This document shows, in pieces, positions 8,502-16,187 of a stretch of DNA of 64,000 nucleotides. Below the pieces are notes generated by a model. The model made no database searches. It was not told where the DNA came from and was given only the letters and a program-made list of their open reading frames with translations. Made by a program: the position numbers and the translations under genes. How positions within the stretch are numbered: position 1 is the stretch's first letter; the number at the start of each line of letters is the position of its first letter. This DNA is from Halopenitus persicus (GTDB taxonomy: Archaea; Halobacteriota; Halobacteria; Halobacteriales; Haloferacaceae): contig NZ_AP017558.1 of the NCBI RefSeq assembly GCF_002355635.1, positions 434,001-498,000 on the forward strand, in the 5' to 3' direction.

Positions 8502-9152
8502 TCAGGGACGGTTCGTCAGTTCCTCGACGGCGCGCTCGCGCTCGGCCTCGCTCTCGTTGACCTTCCGCACGAACTCGCCGACGTTGTCCTTGATGGTCTC
8601 GCGCGTCTCGCTCGGCGAGAACTCCTCGGACATCGAGAGCAGCCGGACGAACGCCCGGAGCTCCTCGTCGGTGAGCTGGGCGAACTCGTCGTTTTCTATC
8701 TTCTCGACCACCTCGTCGACGTCGATCTGCCCGACCGGGTCGACGTTGAACTCGACGTTGACCATCCGGTAATCCGAGCCGGCGAGCCGCTGTTCGGCCG
8801 TGCCGACGCCCTCGGCGAGCATCTCCTTGAACGGCGTGTGATAGCCCATCGACCCGAGATGGAGGAACGCGAGCATGTCGATGATCCCCTGGGTGAACGC
8901 CTCTCGGTCCTCGTCTTTGGGATCGAAGACCGTCTCCCGGTCGCGCTGTTCGAGGTGTTCAAAGAGGATCGAGAAGTCGATGACCGCGTTGCGAACCCGC
9001 CGGCGAATGCGGTTTCGCTTCTGTTTCTTCGAGTGCTCGGTGTAGTCGGTCTTGCGACCCAGAAGGAAATCGCGGTCCGACGGGGTCAGGATGCCGCGGG
9101 GACGGTCGGCGTCCGCAGCCGTCTCCAGCGACTTCGGTACGTCCTCACTCAT
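8502..9152 (-). CDS. Conserved haloarchaeal protein of unknown function (helical)
   Basis: A 216-residue soluble, mostly helical protein. From memory, proteins with the opening DRPRGILTPSDRDFLLG are widespread in haloarchaea, usually with a basic segment after it (here KKQKRNRIRRRVRNAVIDF, residues ~42-60). The C-terminal half is acidic and helical. No catalytic motif or membrane segment is visible. The basic helix might contact nucleic acid or membrane, but this is speculation. It starts with ATG at 9152, 114 bases from the end of the M20 paralogue; no operon partner is evident. Confidence 0.7.
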   Translation of the reverse strand: MSEDVPKSLETAADADRPRGILTPSDRDFLLGRKTDYTEHSKKQKRNRIRRRVRNAVIDFSILFEHLEQRDRETVFDPKDEDREAFTQGIIDMLAFLHLGSMGYHTPFKEMLAEGVGTAEQRLAGSDYRMVNVEFNVDPVGQIDVDEVVEKIENDEFAQLTDEELRAFVRLLSMSEEFSPSETRETIKDNVGEFVRKVNESEAERERAVEELTNRP

Positions 9153-9266
9153 ACTCGGAGTACGGGGAGGGCGCGAATTAATCCTTGGGGTGCCCGTCCC
9201 GCGACGGGACCGACGAGCACGTCCGCGGCCGAGCTGTCGAGGGTGACGAGCCTCGAACCTCCCGTT

Positions 9267-10547
9267 TCAGGGGCGACGACGAGCGATCTCGCCGATCGTC
9301 TCCGCGATCACTTCGACGCCGACGTCGAGGCTCCGCTCGTCGATATCGAAGGTCGGCGTGTGGTGGTCGGTCGGGTGGTCCGTCCCGACGAGCAGATAGG
9401 ACGCGAGCCCACCGTTCTCCTGGACCCGCTCCATCAGATAGGCCACGTCCTCGCTCCAGCCGAACTCCTGTTCGGGCACGACCGTGTCGACGGTCGTGAT
9501 CCCGCGCGCGACCGAGCCGATCAGCTCCCGCAGCTCCGGGTCGCTGTCGGCCCGCGGCGACTCGCTGATGACCCGCAGCGTCACGTCGCAGTCGTGCATC
9601 TCCGCGGCGGCGTAGAGGACGCGCTCGAGCTCGGTTCGCGCGTACTCCATCAGGGCCGTGGTCTCGCCGCGGACCTCGCCGTCGATGGTGATCTCCTCGG
9701 CGATGACGTTGCTCGCCGTCCCGCCCTCGATCCGGCCGACGTTCACCCGCGTCATCCCGTCGCTGTGCCGCGGGATCGCGTACGCGTTCTGGATCGCGGT
9801 CGCGACCGCCTGCATCGCGTTCGCGCCGGCGTTCGGCGCGGTGCCGGCGTGGGCGCTGGCCCCCTCGAAGGTCGCGGTGAGGTGGGCCATCGCCAGGGGC
9901 TTTCGTATCCCGGAGACGACCGTTCCCGTCGGGTTTCCCAGGCCGACGTGCATCGCGAGCAGGTAGTCGACGTCGTCGACGTAGCCGCCCTCGACGAGGG
10001 GCTTTCCGCCGCCGGAGATCTCCTCGGCCGGCTGGAAGAACAGCTTGAACGTCCCCGAGAAGTCGCCGTGTTTGACCGCCTCGAGCACCCCGAGGGCGAT
10101 CGTCGGGTGCGCGTCGTGTCCGCAGGCGTGCATGAATCCCTCGTGTTCCGACCGGAATCCCTCGTCGGCGGGCACGTGACCCGGCTCGTCGGCCTCGGTC
10201 ATCGAGACGGCGTCGAGGTCGACCCGGAGGCCGACCGTCGGGCCGGGGCCGCACTCAAGCACCGCGACGCAGCCGGTGTGGCCGTCCGCGGTCCGCTCGA
10301 GCACGTCCTCGCGGACGTCCGCCTCGCGGGCTCGTTCCAGCCACGCGTCGAGCTCGTCCTGCTCGGGCACCGCCATTCGTGCGTCGCTCGCCAGCGCCTC
10401 GCGGCCGACCGCGAGCTCGTCGACGCCGATCCGTTCGGCTTCCTCGACGACCCGCTCGGTCGTCACGAACTCCCGCCACCCCGGTTCTGGGTGGCGATGG
10501 AACGCCCGACGGATCTCCGACAGGCGGTTGCGTACGTCGTGGGACAT
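9267..10547 (-). CDS. M20D-family amidohydrolase, AbgA-like (paralogue 2)
   Basis: A 426-residue paralogue of the 247-1566 protein with the same architecture and identical metal-ligand numbering: Cys142/His144 in MHACGHDAH, Glu175/Glu176 in FQPAEE, His in AMHVGL and in TDHHTP. The AbgA-like insertion GREALASDARMAVPEQ (48-63) is present. Both copies keep all ligands, so neither looks degenerate. They could be isoenzymes with different acyl specificities, or a heterodimer as AbgA/AbgB are in E. coli. The ATG at 10547 lies about 28 bases from a TATA candidate (complement of GGTACTTAA, 10573-10581), with a 17-bp perfect palindrome between them. RidA follows upstream on the same strand. Confidence 0.85.
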   Translation of the reverse strand: MSHDVRNRLSEIRRAFHRHPEPGWREFVTTERVVEEAERIGVDELAVGREALASDARMAVPEQDELDAWLERAREADVREDVLERTADGHTGCVAVLECGPGPTVGLRVDLDAVSMTEADEPGHVPADEGFRSEHEGFMHACGHDAHPTIALGVLEAVKHGDFSGTFKLFFQPAEEISGGGKPLVEGGYVDDVDYLLAMHVGLGNPTGTVVSGIRKPLAMAHLTATFEGASAHAGTAPNAGANAMQAVATAIQNAYAIPRHSDGMTRVNVGRIEGGTASNVIAEEITIDGEVRGETTALMEYARTELERVLYAAAEMHDCDVTLRVISESPRADSDPELRELIGSVARGITTVDTVVPEQEFGWSEDVAYLMERVQENGGLASYLLVGTDHPTDHHTPTFDIDERSLDVGVEVIAETIGEIARRRP

Positions 10548-10554
10548 CGATCTG

Positions 10555-10571
10555 CCGTCGATTGTCGACGG
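10555..10571. promoter_or_regulatory. 17-bp palindrome between TATA box and start of M20 paralogue 2
   Basis: CCGTCGA-TTG-TCGACGG is a perfect inverted repeat lying 8-24 bases before the ATG at 10547 and immediately downstream of the TATA candidate, covering the expected transcription start. This position is typical for archaeal repressor operators. No second copy was noticed near the other catabolic genes. Confidence 0.5.
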
Positions 10572-10620
10572 AGGTACTTAACCGTGCCCGGTGGGGCAAG
10601 GAAGGGTGACGCATAGCGAG

Positions 10621-10657
10621 CGGAAGCCCACCCCGTTAGGGGTGGGAGGACGTCAAG
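10621..10657 (+). mobile_element. Remnant end of an IS200/IS605-type element (hairpin plus GGAGGACGTCAA)
   Basis: A perfect 8-bp hairpin CCCACCCC-GTTA-GGGGTGGG (10627-10646) is followed by AGGACGTCAAG. From memory, haloarchaeal IS200/IS605 (tnpB) elements end in such a hairpin followed by GGAGGA(C/T)GTCAA. No tnpA or tnpB coding sequence remains here. The same 14 bases GGGAGGACGTCAAG occur inverted at 60664-60677. Interpreted as the scar of a decayed element or an excised guide-RNA end. Confidence 0.5.
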
Positions 10658-10681
10658 TCCGTGGGCGAGAACGTGGCCGCC

Positions 10682-11071
10682 TCAGCCGAGGGACGCGATC
10701 GCGTCCATCTCGACGTCGACGTCGTCCGGCAGCCGGGAGACCTCGACGCAGACCCGGGCCGGCGGGTCGCCCTCGAAGGCGGCACCGTAGGCCTCGTTGA
10801 CCGCCTGGTAGTCGTCGAGGTCGGTCAGGTAAACGGTCACCTTCACGACGTCTGCGAGCCCCTCGCCGCCGGCGGCGCTGACGACGGCGTCGACGTTCGC
10901 GAGGACCTGCTCGGTCCGGTCGGCGACGTCGCCGTCGACCGGCTCGCCGGTCTCGGGATCCGCGGGCCCGTAGCCGGAGACGTAGAGCCGGTCGCCGTCG
11001 CGGACGCCCTGCGAGTACGGGTTATCGTTGCGCGGTGCCTCGTCGGTGATCACGCGATCGGTGTCTGACAT
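10682..11071 (-). CDS. ridA: RidA family enamine/imine deaminase
   Basis: A 129-residue YjgF/RidA-type protein. It has the N-terminal PYSQGV motif, the LYVSGYGP strand and the conserved arginine in PPARVCVEVSRLP (about residue 106) that binds the substrate carboxylate. RidA hydrolyses reactive enamines/imines such as 2-aminoacrylate produced by PLP dehydratases. Here a threonine-dehydratase-type enzyme (1563-2948) and two aminotransferases are neighbours, fitting a detoxification or pathway role. It starts with ATG at 11071 and is downstream of, and co-directional with, the second aminotransferase (63-base gap). Confidence 0.9.
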   Translation of the reverse strand: MSDTDRVITDEAPRNDNPYSQGVRDGDRLYVSGYGPADPETGEPVDGDVADRTEQVLANVDAVVSAAGGEGLADVVKVTVYLTDLDDYQAVNEAYGAAFEGDPPARVCVEVSRLPDDVDVEMDAIASLG

Positions 11072-11100
11072 TGGTGACGTTGGGATGTGGTGTCGTGGCG

Positions 11101-11140
11101 GTCTGTGGTGTCGCTAGTCGGTCTGTGGTGTCGCTAGTCG
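11101..11140. repeat. 20-bp perfect tandem duplication at aminotransferase gene end
   Basis: GTCTGTGGTGTCGCTAGTCG occurs twice in tandem (11101-11120, 11121-11140). The second copy contains the stop codon of the aminotransferase gene, so the duplication created a second in-frame-looking stop context just downstream. Confidence 0.8.
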
Positions 11141-12495
11141 GTCTGTCGATCGATGGCGTCGGCGATGATCGTCATCGCCGTGTCGGCCAGTTCCTCGGTC
11201 AACACCAGCGGCGGGATGACGCGCAGGACGTTGCCGTGTCGGCCGGCCTTCCAGATCAGGACGCCGTGTTCGAAGCAGTCGGTCTGGATCGCGTCGACCG
11301 TCTCGTCGTCCGGCTGGCCGTTCTCGTCGGTGAACTCGACGCCGATGAACAGGCCCTTGCCGCGGATCTCGGCGATCGCGTCGTTCGAGTCGGCGATCTC
11401 GGCAAAGCGGCCGCGGATCTCCGCACCCAGATCGCGGGCGTGTGCCAGCAGGTTATGGTCCTGAATGTACTCGATCGCGCGGACGCCCGCCCGCATCGCC
11501 ACCACGTGGCCGCGGTACGTGCCCGCGTGGTCGCCCGACCCCCACGTGTCCAGGTCCTCGTGGTACATCAACCCCGACAGCGGGAAGCCCACCCCGCCCA
11601 GCGCTTTCGCGGTCGTCATCGCGTCCGGCGTCACGTCGTACCACTCGCTCGCCCACCACTCGCCCGTCCGGCCGAGCCCGGACTGGATCTCGTCGAACAC
11701 CAAGGGCACGTCGTTGTCCGTCGCCAGATCCCGCAGCCCTTGTAAAAAGCCCTCCGGCGGCGCGACGATCCCGCCCTCGCCCTGGATCGGCTCGACGATG
11801 ATCCCCGCCGGATTCGCCAGCCCGCCATAGGGGTCCTCGAGGATCGCTTTGACCTCCTCGAGGGAGTGCTCGACCGCCTCCTGGGGCGGCTTCTCCTGAT
11901 GAAGCGGGTTCGGATACGGCGCGTGCACCACGTCCGCCAGCAACGGCGTGTAGTGGTCCTTGAGCTTTTTATTGCCCGTGACGCTCATCGCCCCCGAAGA
12001 CGTGCCGTGATAGGCCCCGCGGAACGCGATCAGTCCGTCCCCGCCCGAGTTGTACTTCGCCAGCTTGATCGCCGCCTCGTTGGCGTCAGTCCCGGTCGGA
12101 CCGCCGAAGACGAAGCGGTTCTGGTCCTTGAGTCCGGGCGGCGCGATCTCGTTGAGCCGCTCGATCAGATCGAGGCGAGCCTCGGTCGGGAAGTCGATGG
12201 TGTGAACGAGCTTGTCGGCCTGCTCGTGGACGGCCTCGAGCACGTAGGGATTCGAATGGCCGACGTTCAACACGCCGATGCCGCCGAATAGATCGATGTA
12301 GGTGTTGCCGTCGGGGTCGCGAACGGTGGCGCCCTTCCCCTCCTCGAAGGCGACGGGAATGTCCTCGGGATACGCGACCGCGCTGGAATCGATCTCGCGC
12401 TGTTTCTCGAGCAGCTCCCGCGAGCGTGGCCCGGGGACGTCCCCGACTGACGGTGCGTCGTCGAAATGTAACTCCGCTATCGGTGGTCCGGCCAT
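11134..12495 (-). CDS. Class-III aminotransferase (GABA/diaminobutyrate type or amino-acid racemase type)
   Basis: A 453-residue PLP enzyme. Class-III landmarks include [31 protein letters not shown], the [11 protein letters not shown] segment, [13 protein letters not shown] and the PLP lysine in TTAKALGG. The ending [16 protein letters not shown] is typical of GABA and diaminobutyrate aminotransferases. Some archaeal members of this clade are amino-acid racemases, so transaminase specificity cannot be assumed. ATG at 12495 (MAGPPIAEL) is preferred over the upstream TTG because the latter lies inside the TATA candidate (ATATTTATT, minus, 12521-12530). Divergent from the triosephosphate-isomerase paralogue and upstream of ridA on the same strand. 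Confidence 0.85.
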   Translation of the reverse strand: MAGPPIAELHFDDAPSVGDVPGPRSRELLEKQREIDSSAVAYPEDIPVAFEEGKGATVRDPDGNTYIDLFGGIGVLNVGHSNPYVLEAVHEQADKLVHTIDFPTEARLDLIERLNEIAPPGLKDQNRFVFGGPTGTDANEAAIKLAKYNSGGDGLIAFRGAYHGTSSGAMSVTGNKKLKDHYTPLLADVVHAPYPNPLHQEKPPQEAVEHSLEEVKAILEDPYGGLANPAGIIVEPIQGEGGIVAPPEGFLQGLRDLATDNDVPLVFDEIQSGLGRTGEWWASEWYDVTPDAMTTAKALGGVGFPLSGLMYHEDLDTWGSGDHAGTYRGHVVAMRAGVRAIEYIQDHNLLAHARDLGAEIRGRFAEIADSNDAIAEIRGKGLFIGVEFTDENGQPDDETVDAIQTDCFEHGVLIWKAGRHGNVLRVIPPLVLTEELADTAMTIIADAIDRQTD

Positions 12496-12638
12496 GGATG
12501 CGGTAACGAACGACTTCAATAAATATCTGTCTACGGTTTTCAGGACTAACGTACACAGTTTCTGAAAACAGGTTCGGGAGCAACGTCGATTTCCATGATG
12601 AACGTCGGTTTATAAGTATAGCGGCCGGATCGGTCGAT
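12496..12638. promoter_or_regulatory. Divergent promoter region, aminotransferase / TIM paralogue
   Basis: The minus-strand TATA candidate ATATTTATT (12521-12530) sits about 28 bases from ATG 12495. The plus-strand TATA candidate GTTTATAAGTATA (12608-12620) sits about 27 bases from ATG 12639. Both spacings predict leaderless transcripts. The 75 bases between are moderately AT-rich with no clear palindrome. Confidence 0.5.
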
Positions 12639-13346
12639 ATGGCGCTTCCCACCCCCGCCTTTCTCTGTAGCTTCAAGACGTATCCGGGGACCGCCGGTCG
12701 TGACGGTCTCGAACTCGCGCGGTCGCTCTCGCGTGCCGCGAGCCGCGCGGCGGAACGAACGGAATCGTCCCCGATCCGACTCGCCGTCGCTCCGCAGACG
12801 CCCGACGTCCGCCTCCTCTCGGGGGAGACCGACCTCCCGGTGATCGCGCAGGCAGCCGACGCCGCGGAGCCGGGCGAAGGGACCGGCGACGTGCTCGTCG
12901 GGACGCTGGCCGATGCCGGGGCCGACGCCGTCTTCGTGAACCACCCGGAACGCGAGCAGTCGCTGGCCGCGACGCGGACGCTGATCGATCGGTGTTCGGA
13001 CGCCGGGATGGACGCGATCGTCTGCGTGCGACGCGTCGAGGAGGGGATCGCGGGCGTGGAACTGGGCGCCGACTGGCTCCTGTTCGAGAAGCCCGCGGAC
13101 GTCGCCTCCGGGGACCCGCTCGTGCGGCGTCACCCGGCCCGCGTCCGAACGTTCGTCGATCGGGTTCGATCGGCGGCCGAGGCACACGAACGGGACGTCG
13201 CGATCGCGGTCGGTGGCGGGATATCGCGGCCCGCGGACGTGGCCGACGCCTTCGGTCTCGGCGTCGACGCGGTCGGCGCGGCCTCGAGCGTCGTCACCGC
13301 CGCGGATCCGGCTGCCCGACTCGAAACGCTGTTGTCAGGAGCGTAA
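12639..13346 (+). CDS. Triosephosphate-isomerase-family protein (divergent paralogue)
   Basis: A 235-residue TIM-barrel protein. TIM-like catalytic positions are recognisable: lysine in CSFKTYPG (~residue 13), histidine in FVNHPERE (~residue 104), glutamate in LLFEKPADVASGD (~residue 149) and the phosphate-binding loop VGGGIS (~190). It is longer than the usual ~214-residue haloarchaeal TpiA. The loop after the catalytic Glu (EKPADVASGDP instead of EPPELIGTG) and the N-terminus are atypical, so it may isomerise another small phosphosugar (for example a tetrulose phosphate) rather than triose phosphate. Leaderless start at 12639. It is alone between divergent and convergent neighbours. Confidence 0.7.
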   Translation: MALPTPAFLCSFKTYPGTAGRDGLELARSLSRAASRAAERTESSPIRLAVAPQTPDVRLLSGETDLPVIAQAADAAEPGEGTGDVLVGTLADAGADAVFVNHPEREQSLAATRTLIDRCSDAGMDAIVCVRRVEEGIAGVELGADWLLFEKPADVASGDPLVRRHPARVRTFVDRVRSAAEAHERDVAIAVGGGISRPADVADAFGLGVDAVGAASSVVTAADPAARLETLLSGA

Positions 13347-13377
13347 TCGCGACGTTGTTCGTGCGGCGACCGACCAA

Positions 13378-13623
13378 CTAGGACTCGACCGCTGCAGCCG
13401 CGTCGTCGTCATTCACGGGAGCCGCGGACGTGTACAGGCCGGCAAGCCCCAGCAGCACGAAGATCGCGCCCTCGATCCGTGCGGCGGTGTACACCCACTC
13501 CCGGGTCTCGAACTCGTCGGGCGTTCGATACGCCAACCGCGTCGCGACGGCGACGACGGGGCGAGGACACAGGAGTTCCACGAGGCCGAACAGTCCGATC
13601 AGGAGTTCGATGTGACGGCGCAT
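13378..13623 (-). CDS. Small haloarchaeal membrane protein, two predicted helices
   Basis: An 81-residue protein with hydrophobic segments at about residues 5-28 and 48-67 and an acidic C-terminal tail. The loop contains TREWVYTAARIEGAIF. From memory, similar 75-85-residue proteins occur across haloarchaea without known function. ATG at 13623. The stop lies 32 bases from the end of the convergent TIM paralogue. Confidence 0.6.
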   Translation of the reverse strand: MRRHIELLIGLFGLVELLCPRPVVAVATRLAYRTPDEFETREWVYTAARIEGAIFVLLGLAGLYTSAAPVNDDDAAAAVES

Positions 13624-13737
13624 ACGTCACGATACGCGGGCGGCGGACAAAAAGCGCGCGGGTGCGCCTCCGGTCCCGCCGTTTACTGCACCCGGTCCCT
13701 CCGTTTACTGCACCCGGTCGGCCTGGTTCCCGGCCAC

Positions 13738-13789
13738 GGATCCAGGCTACGGATCCAGGCTACGGATCCAGGCTACGGATCCAGGTCAC
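13738..13789. repeat. 13-bp tandem repeat, four units
   Basis: GGATCCAGGCTAC is repeated three times exactly, followed by a fourth diverged unit, within the 183-bp gap 13624-13806. A second short duplication, CCGTTTACTGCACCCGGTC, occurs twice just before it (about 13679-13720). No gene or promoter is evident in the array itself. Confidence 0.85.
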
Positions 13790-13806
13790 CCGGATACCGG
13801 AAGAAA

Positions 13807-14106
13807 TCACCGCCTCGGGTCGGTCGTCACGCACCCGCCGTACACCGAGGGCGTGAGCCGGACCACGTCGCCGTCCCGCAGCGGCGTCTCCGGTCCCTCG
13901 AGGTGTCGGATGTTCTTCCTGTTTCGGGTGACGGCAACCTCTCCGACCAGCGATCCGTCGGCGATCAGCCGCCCTCCAAGCGACGGATAGCGGTTCTCCA
14001 GTTCCGCAAGGAGGTCGCCGTACGTCGCCGCGCCGGTCTCGATCTCGACCGACCGCTCGCCGACGTCCTCCCGGAACGGCCCGAAGAATCGACATTCGAC
14101 CTGCAC
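13807..14106 (-). CDS. MoaD/ThiS/SAMP-type ubiquitin-like protein with C-terminal extension past Gly-Gly
   Basis: A 99-residue beta-grasp protein: CRFFGPFREDVGE opening, LLAELENRYPSLGGRL helix and DGDVVRLTPSVYGG ending. Family members act as sulfur carriers (molybdopterin, thiolation) or archaeal protein modifiers and must end in Gly-Gly to be adenylated by an E1-like enzyme. Here Gly90-Gly91 are followed by eight residues, CVTTDPRR. The codon after Gly-Gly is TGC (13831-13833), one base from TGA, so a stop-loss mutation would explain the tail. Alternatively the tail is removed by a JAMM-type protease, or the protein is not conjugated. Divergent from the SfnG-like gene. Confidence 0.75.
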   Translation of the reverse strand: MQVECRFFGPFREDVGERSVEIETGAATYGDLLAELENRYPSLGGRLIADGSLVGEVAVTRNRKNIRHLEGPETPLRDGDVVRLTPSVYGGCVTTDPRR

Positions 14107-14261
14107 GCGGACGAGTACGGCCGTCCCCGGCTTTTACCCGTCGATCGGCGGGACGCGAACGCGTCCACGGTACCGACAGGTATTGCCGACGGGATCGAGC
14201 GGAGACAGGAATCGCCATAATCATCCTGCATAAAGTGATGGAGTTTATATTAGCATCCGTT

Positions 14262-15416
14262 ATGGACACGGAGTTCGCCTACTGGGTGCCGAACGTCAGC
14301 GGAGGCCTCGTGGTCTCCGATTGGGAGATGGACACGGACTGGACCTACGAGTACAACCTCGAGCTTGCCCGCACCGCCGAGGAGGTCGGGTTCGAGTACG
14401 CGCTCGCGCAGGCGCGGTTCTTCGGAAGCTACGGCGCGGACCGACAGCTGGAGGCGCTCTCGGTCGCCAACGCGCTGGCCGCACAGACCGAGGAGCTGCA
14501 CGTCATCGGCGCGGTCCATCCCGGCCTCTGGGAGCCCGGGCCGCTCGCGAACTTCATCTCGACGGCCGACCGGATCAGCAACGGCCGGTTCTCGATCAAC
14601 GTGGTCAGCGGTTGGTTTAAAGGGGAGTTCACCGGCTTCGGGCAGCCGTGGCTCGAACACGACGAGCGCTACGCGCGCTCCGAGGAGTTCATCGAGGTGC
14701 TCAAGCGGCTCTGGACCGAGGAGTACGCCACCTATGACGGGCGCTTTTATACGATCGGGAAGGACATCAACGGCTTCGAGGGCGCGCCGATGCAGCCGAA
14801 GCCGGTCCAGGAGCCGTACCCGCAGGTCTTCCAGGGCGGGAACTCGAAGGCCGCACGGAAGATGGCGGCGCGGCAGGCCGACGTGCTGTTCATCAACGGC
14901 GGCAGCCTCGAGACGATCCGCGGGATCATCGAGGACGTCGAGTCCTACGCCGAGGAGTTCGGCACCGAGCCGCCGCGGTTCGCCGCGAACGGCTTCGTCA
15001 TCCAGCGCGACACCGAGGCCGAGGCCAAGGAGACGCTGGAGGGCATCATCGAGAACGCCACCGACGAGGCCGTCGAGGCGTTCCGCGAGCAGGTCAAACA
15101 GGCCGGCCAGTCCTCCGCCGAGGGCGAGGGGATGTGGGACGACTCCGACTTCGAGGACCTGGTCCAGTACAACGACGGGTTCAAGACCGGCCTCATCGGC
15201 ACGAACGAACAGATCGTCGAGCGGATCCGCAAGCTCGACGCGATCGGCATCGACATCGTGCTCGCCGGGTTCCTCCACTACGACACCGAACTCGAGCAGT
15301 TCGGCGAGGAGATCATTCCGGCCGTCCGGGAGGCGGACCCCCTCGAAGTCGACGACGTCGAGGACGTGATCGACGAGGACGTCGAATCGATCGGCGGGGC
15401 GGAGGTCGCCCGATAG
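14262..15416 (+). CDS. sfnG: Dimethylsulfone monooxygenase-like FMNH2-dependent oxygenase (SfnG type)
   Basis: A 384-residue luciferase-like flavin monooxygenase. The opening FAYWVPNVSGGLVVS, the block FSINVVSGWFKGEF and WLEHDERYARSEEF, PYPQVFQGGNSKAARKMA, and the late block EDLVQYNDGFKTGLIGT closely match bacterial SfnG from memory. SfnG oxidises dimethyl sulfone to methanesulfinate plus formaldehyde using reduced FMN. The stop codon directly abuts the ATG of an FMN reductase, giving the two-component partner. Start 14262 is chosen over ATG 14238 and GTG 14235. A TATA candidate (CATAAAGT, 14229-14236) lies about 28 bases upstream, and family members start just before FAYWVPN. The acidic C-terminal extension (~25 residues) is a halophile feature. 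Confidence 0.85.
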   Translation: MDTEFAYWVPNVSGGLVVSDWEMDTDWTYEYNLELARTAEEVGFEYALAQARFFGSYGADRQLEALSVANALAAQTEELHVIGAVHPGLWEPGPLANFISTADRISNGRFSINVVSGWFKGEFTGFGQPWLEHDERYARSEEFIEVLKRLWTEEYATYDGRFYTIGKDINGFEGAPMQPKPVQEPYPQVFQGGNSKAARKMAARQADVLFINGGSLETIRGIIEDVESYAEEFGTEPPRFAANGFVIQRDTEAEAKETLEGIIENATDEAVEAFREQVKQAGQSSAEGEGMWDDSDFEDLVQYNDGFKTGLIGTNEQIVERIRKLDAIGIDIVLAGFLHYDTELEQFGEEIIPAVREADPLEVDDVEDVIDEDVESIGGAEVAR

Positions 15417-16058
15417 ATGGCGGCGGACCGAACCGTGCTGGGGATCGTCGGCAGCGTGTCGGACCCCTCAAAGACGGCCACCGCGGTCGATCGAGCGCTC
15501 GAGGCGGCTGCGGAGCGGGACGGCGTCACCGCCGAGACGCTCCGGCTGTCCGACCACGATCTCGTCACCGCCGACGGGCGGACGCTGGACGCCTACGAGG
15601 GCGACACCGCGGCGGCCCTCGAGGCGGTCGTCGAGGCCGATGCCTACGTCGTCGGAACGCCGGTCTACCGCGGATCCCTCTCGGGCGCGCTGAAGAACCT
15701 GTTCGATATGGTCCCGCGCGGGATGTGGCAGGCCGACGTCGCGCCCTTCGAGGACGCCGCCGTCGGGCTCGTCGCGACCGGCGCGACGAACCACCACTAC
15801 CTCGCGATCGACCAGGAGCTTCGCCCGATCTTCGGCTTCTTCGGCGCCCACACGGTCGGGGGGAGCGTCTACGCGACCGACGACCACTTCGAATCGGTTG
15901 CGAGCGACGACGGGAGCGACACCGATGGCACCGGCGGCTATGCGATCACCGACGACGCCGTCGACGAGCGACTCGCCGATCTCGGGCGTGCGACGGTCGA
16001 GCTCGACGCCGCGCTGGCGGACGCGGACGCCCTCACCGACCTGGGTCCGCAGTTCTAA
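15417..16058 (+). CDS. NADPH-dependent FMN reductase (MsuE/SsuE type), partner of SfnG
   Basis: A 213-residue flavodoxin-fold reductase. It starts with GIVGSVSDPSKT (phosphate-binding loop), followed by VVGTPVYRGSLSGALKNLFDMV and LVATGATNHHYLAIDQELRP, typical of SsuE/MsuE-like NAD(P)H:FMN reductases. The ATG follows the SfnG stop with no spacer (TAG|ATG), so translation is coupled. It supplies FMNH2 to the monooxygenase. An acidic insertion (SDDGSDTDGTGG, ~residues 163-174) is halophile-type. Together the pair would let the organism use dimethyl sulfone or a related sulfone/sulfonate as sulfur source. Confidence 0.85.
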   Translation: MAADRTVLGIVGSVSDPSKTATAVDRALEAAAERDGVTAETLRLSDHDLVTADGRTLDAYEGDTAAALEAVVEADAYVVGTPVYRGSLSGALKNLFDMVPRGMWQADVAPFEDAAVGLVATGATNHHYLAIDQELRPIFGFFGAHTVGGSVYATDDHFESVASDDGSDTDGTGGYAITDDAVDERLADLGRATVELDAALADADALTDLGPQF

Positions 16059-16187
16059 TCGGATCGCCGTTCCCGTCGATCCGGGTCCGGAGTACCAGTC
16101 AGGCCGCAGGTCCGCGTCGCTTCTCGGTCACCAGTCGGCGCCGTCCAGACGCCGAGGTTTAAGTCGGATCGCGAGCGAGCGACGGGT

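Noticed and set aside
6447-10616. A 1389-codon open frame on the plus strand opposite the BCCT, unknown and M20 genes
   Set aside because: Its translation is arginine- and glutamate-rich low-complexity sequence typical of antisense frames in high-GC haloarchaeal DNA. The minus strand carries three well-supported genes across the same stretch.
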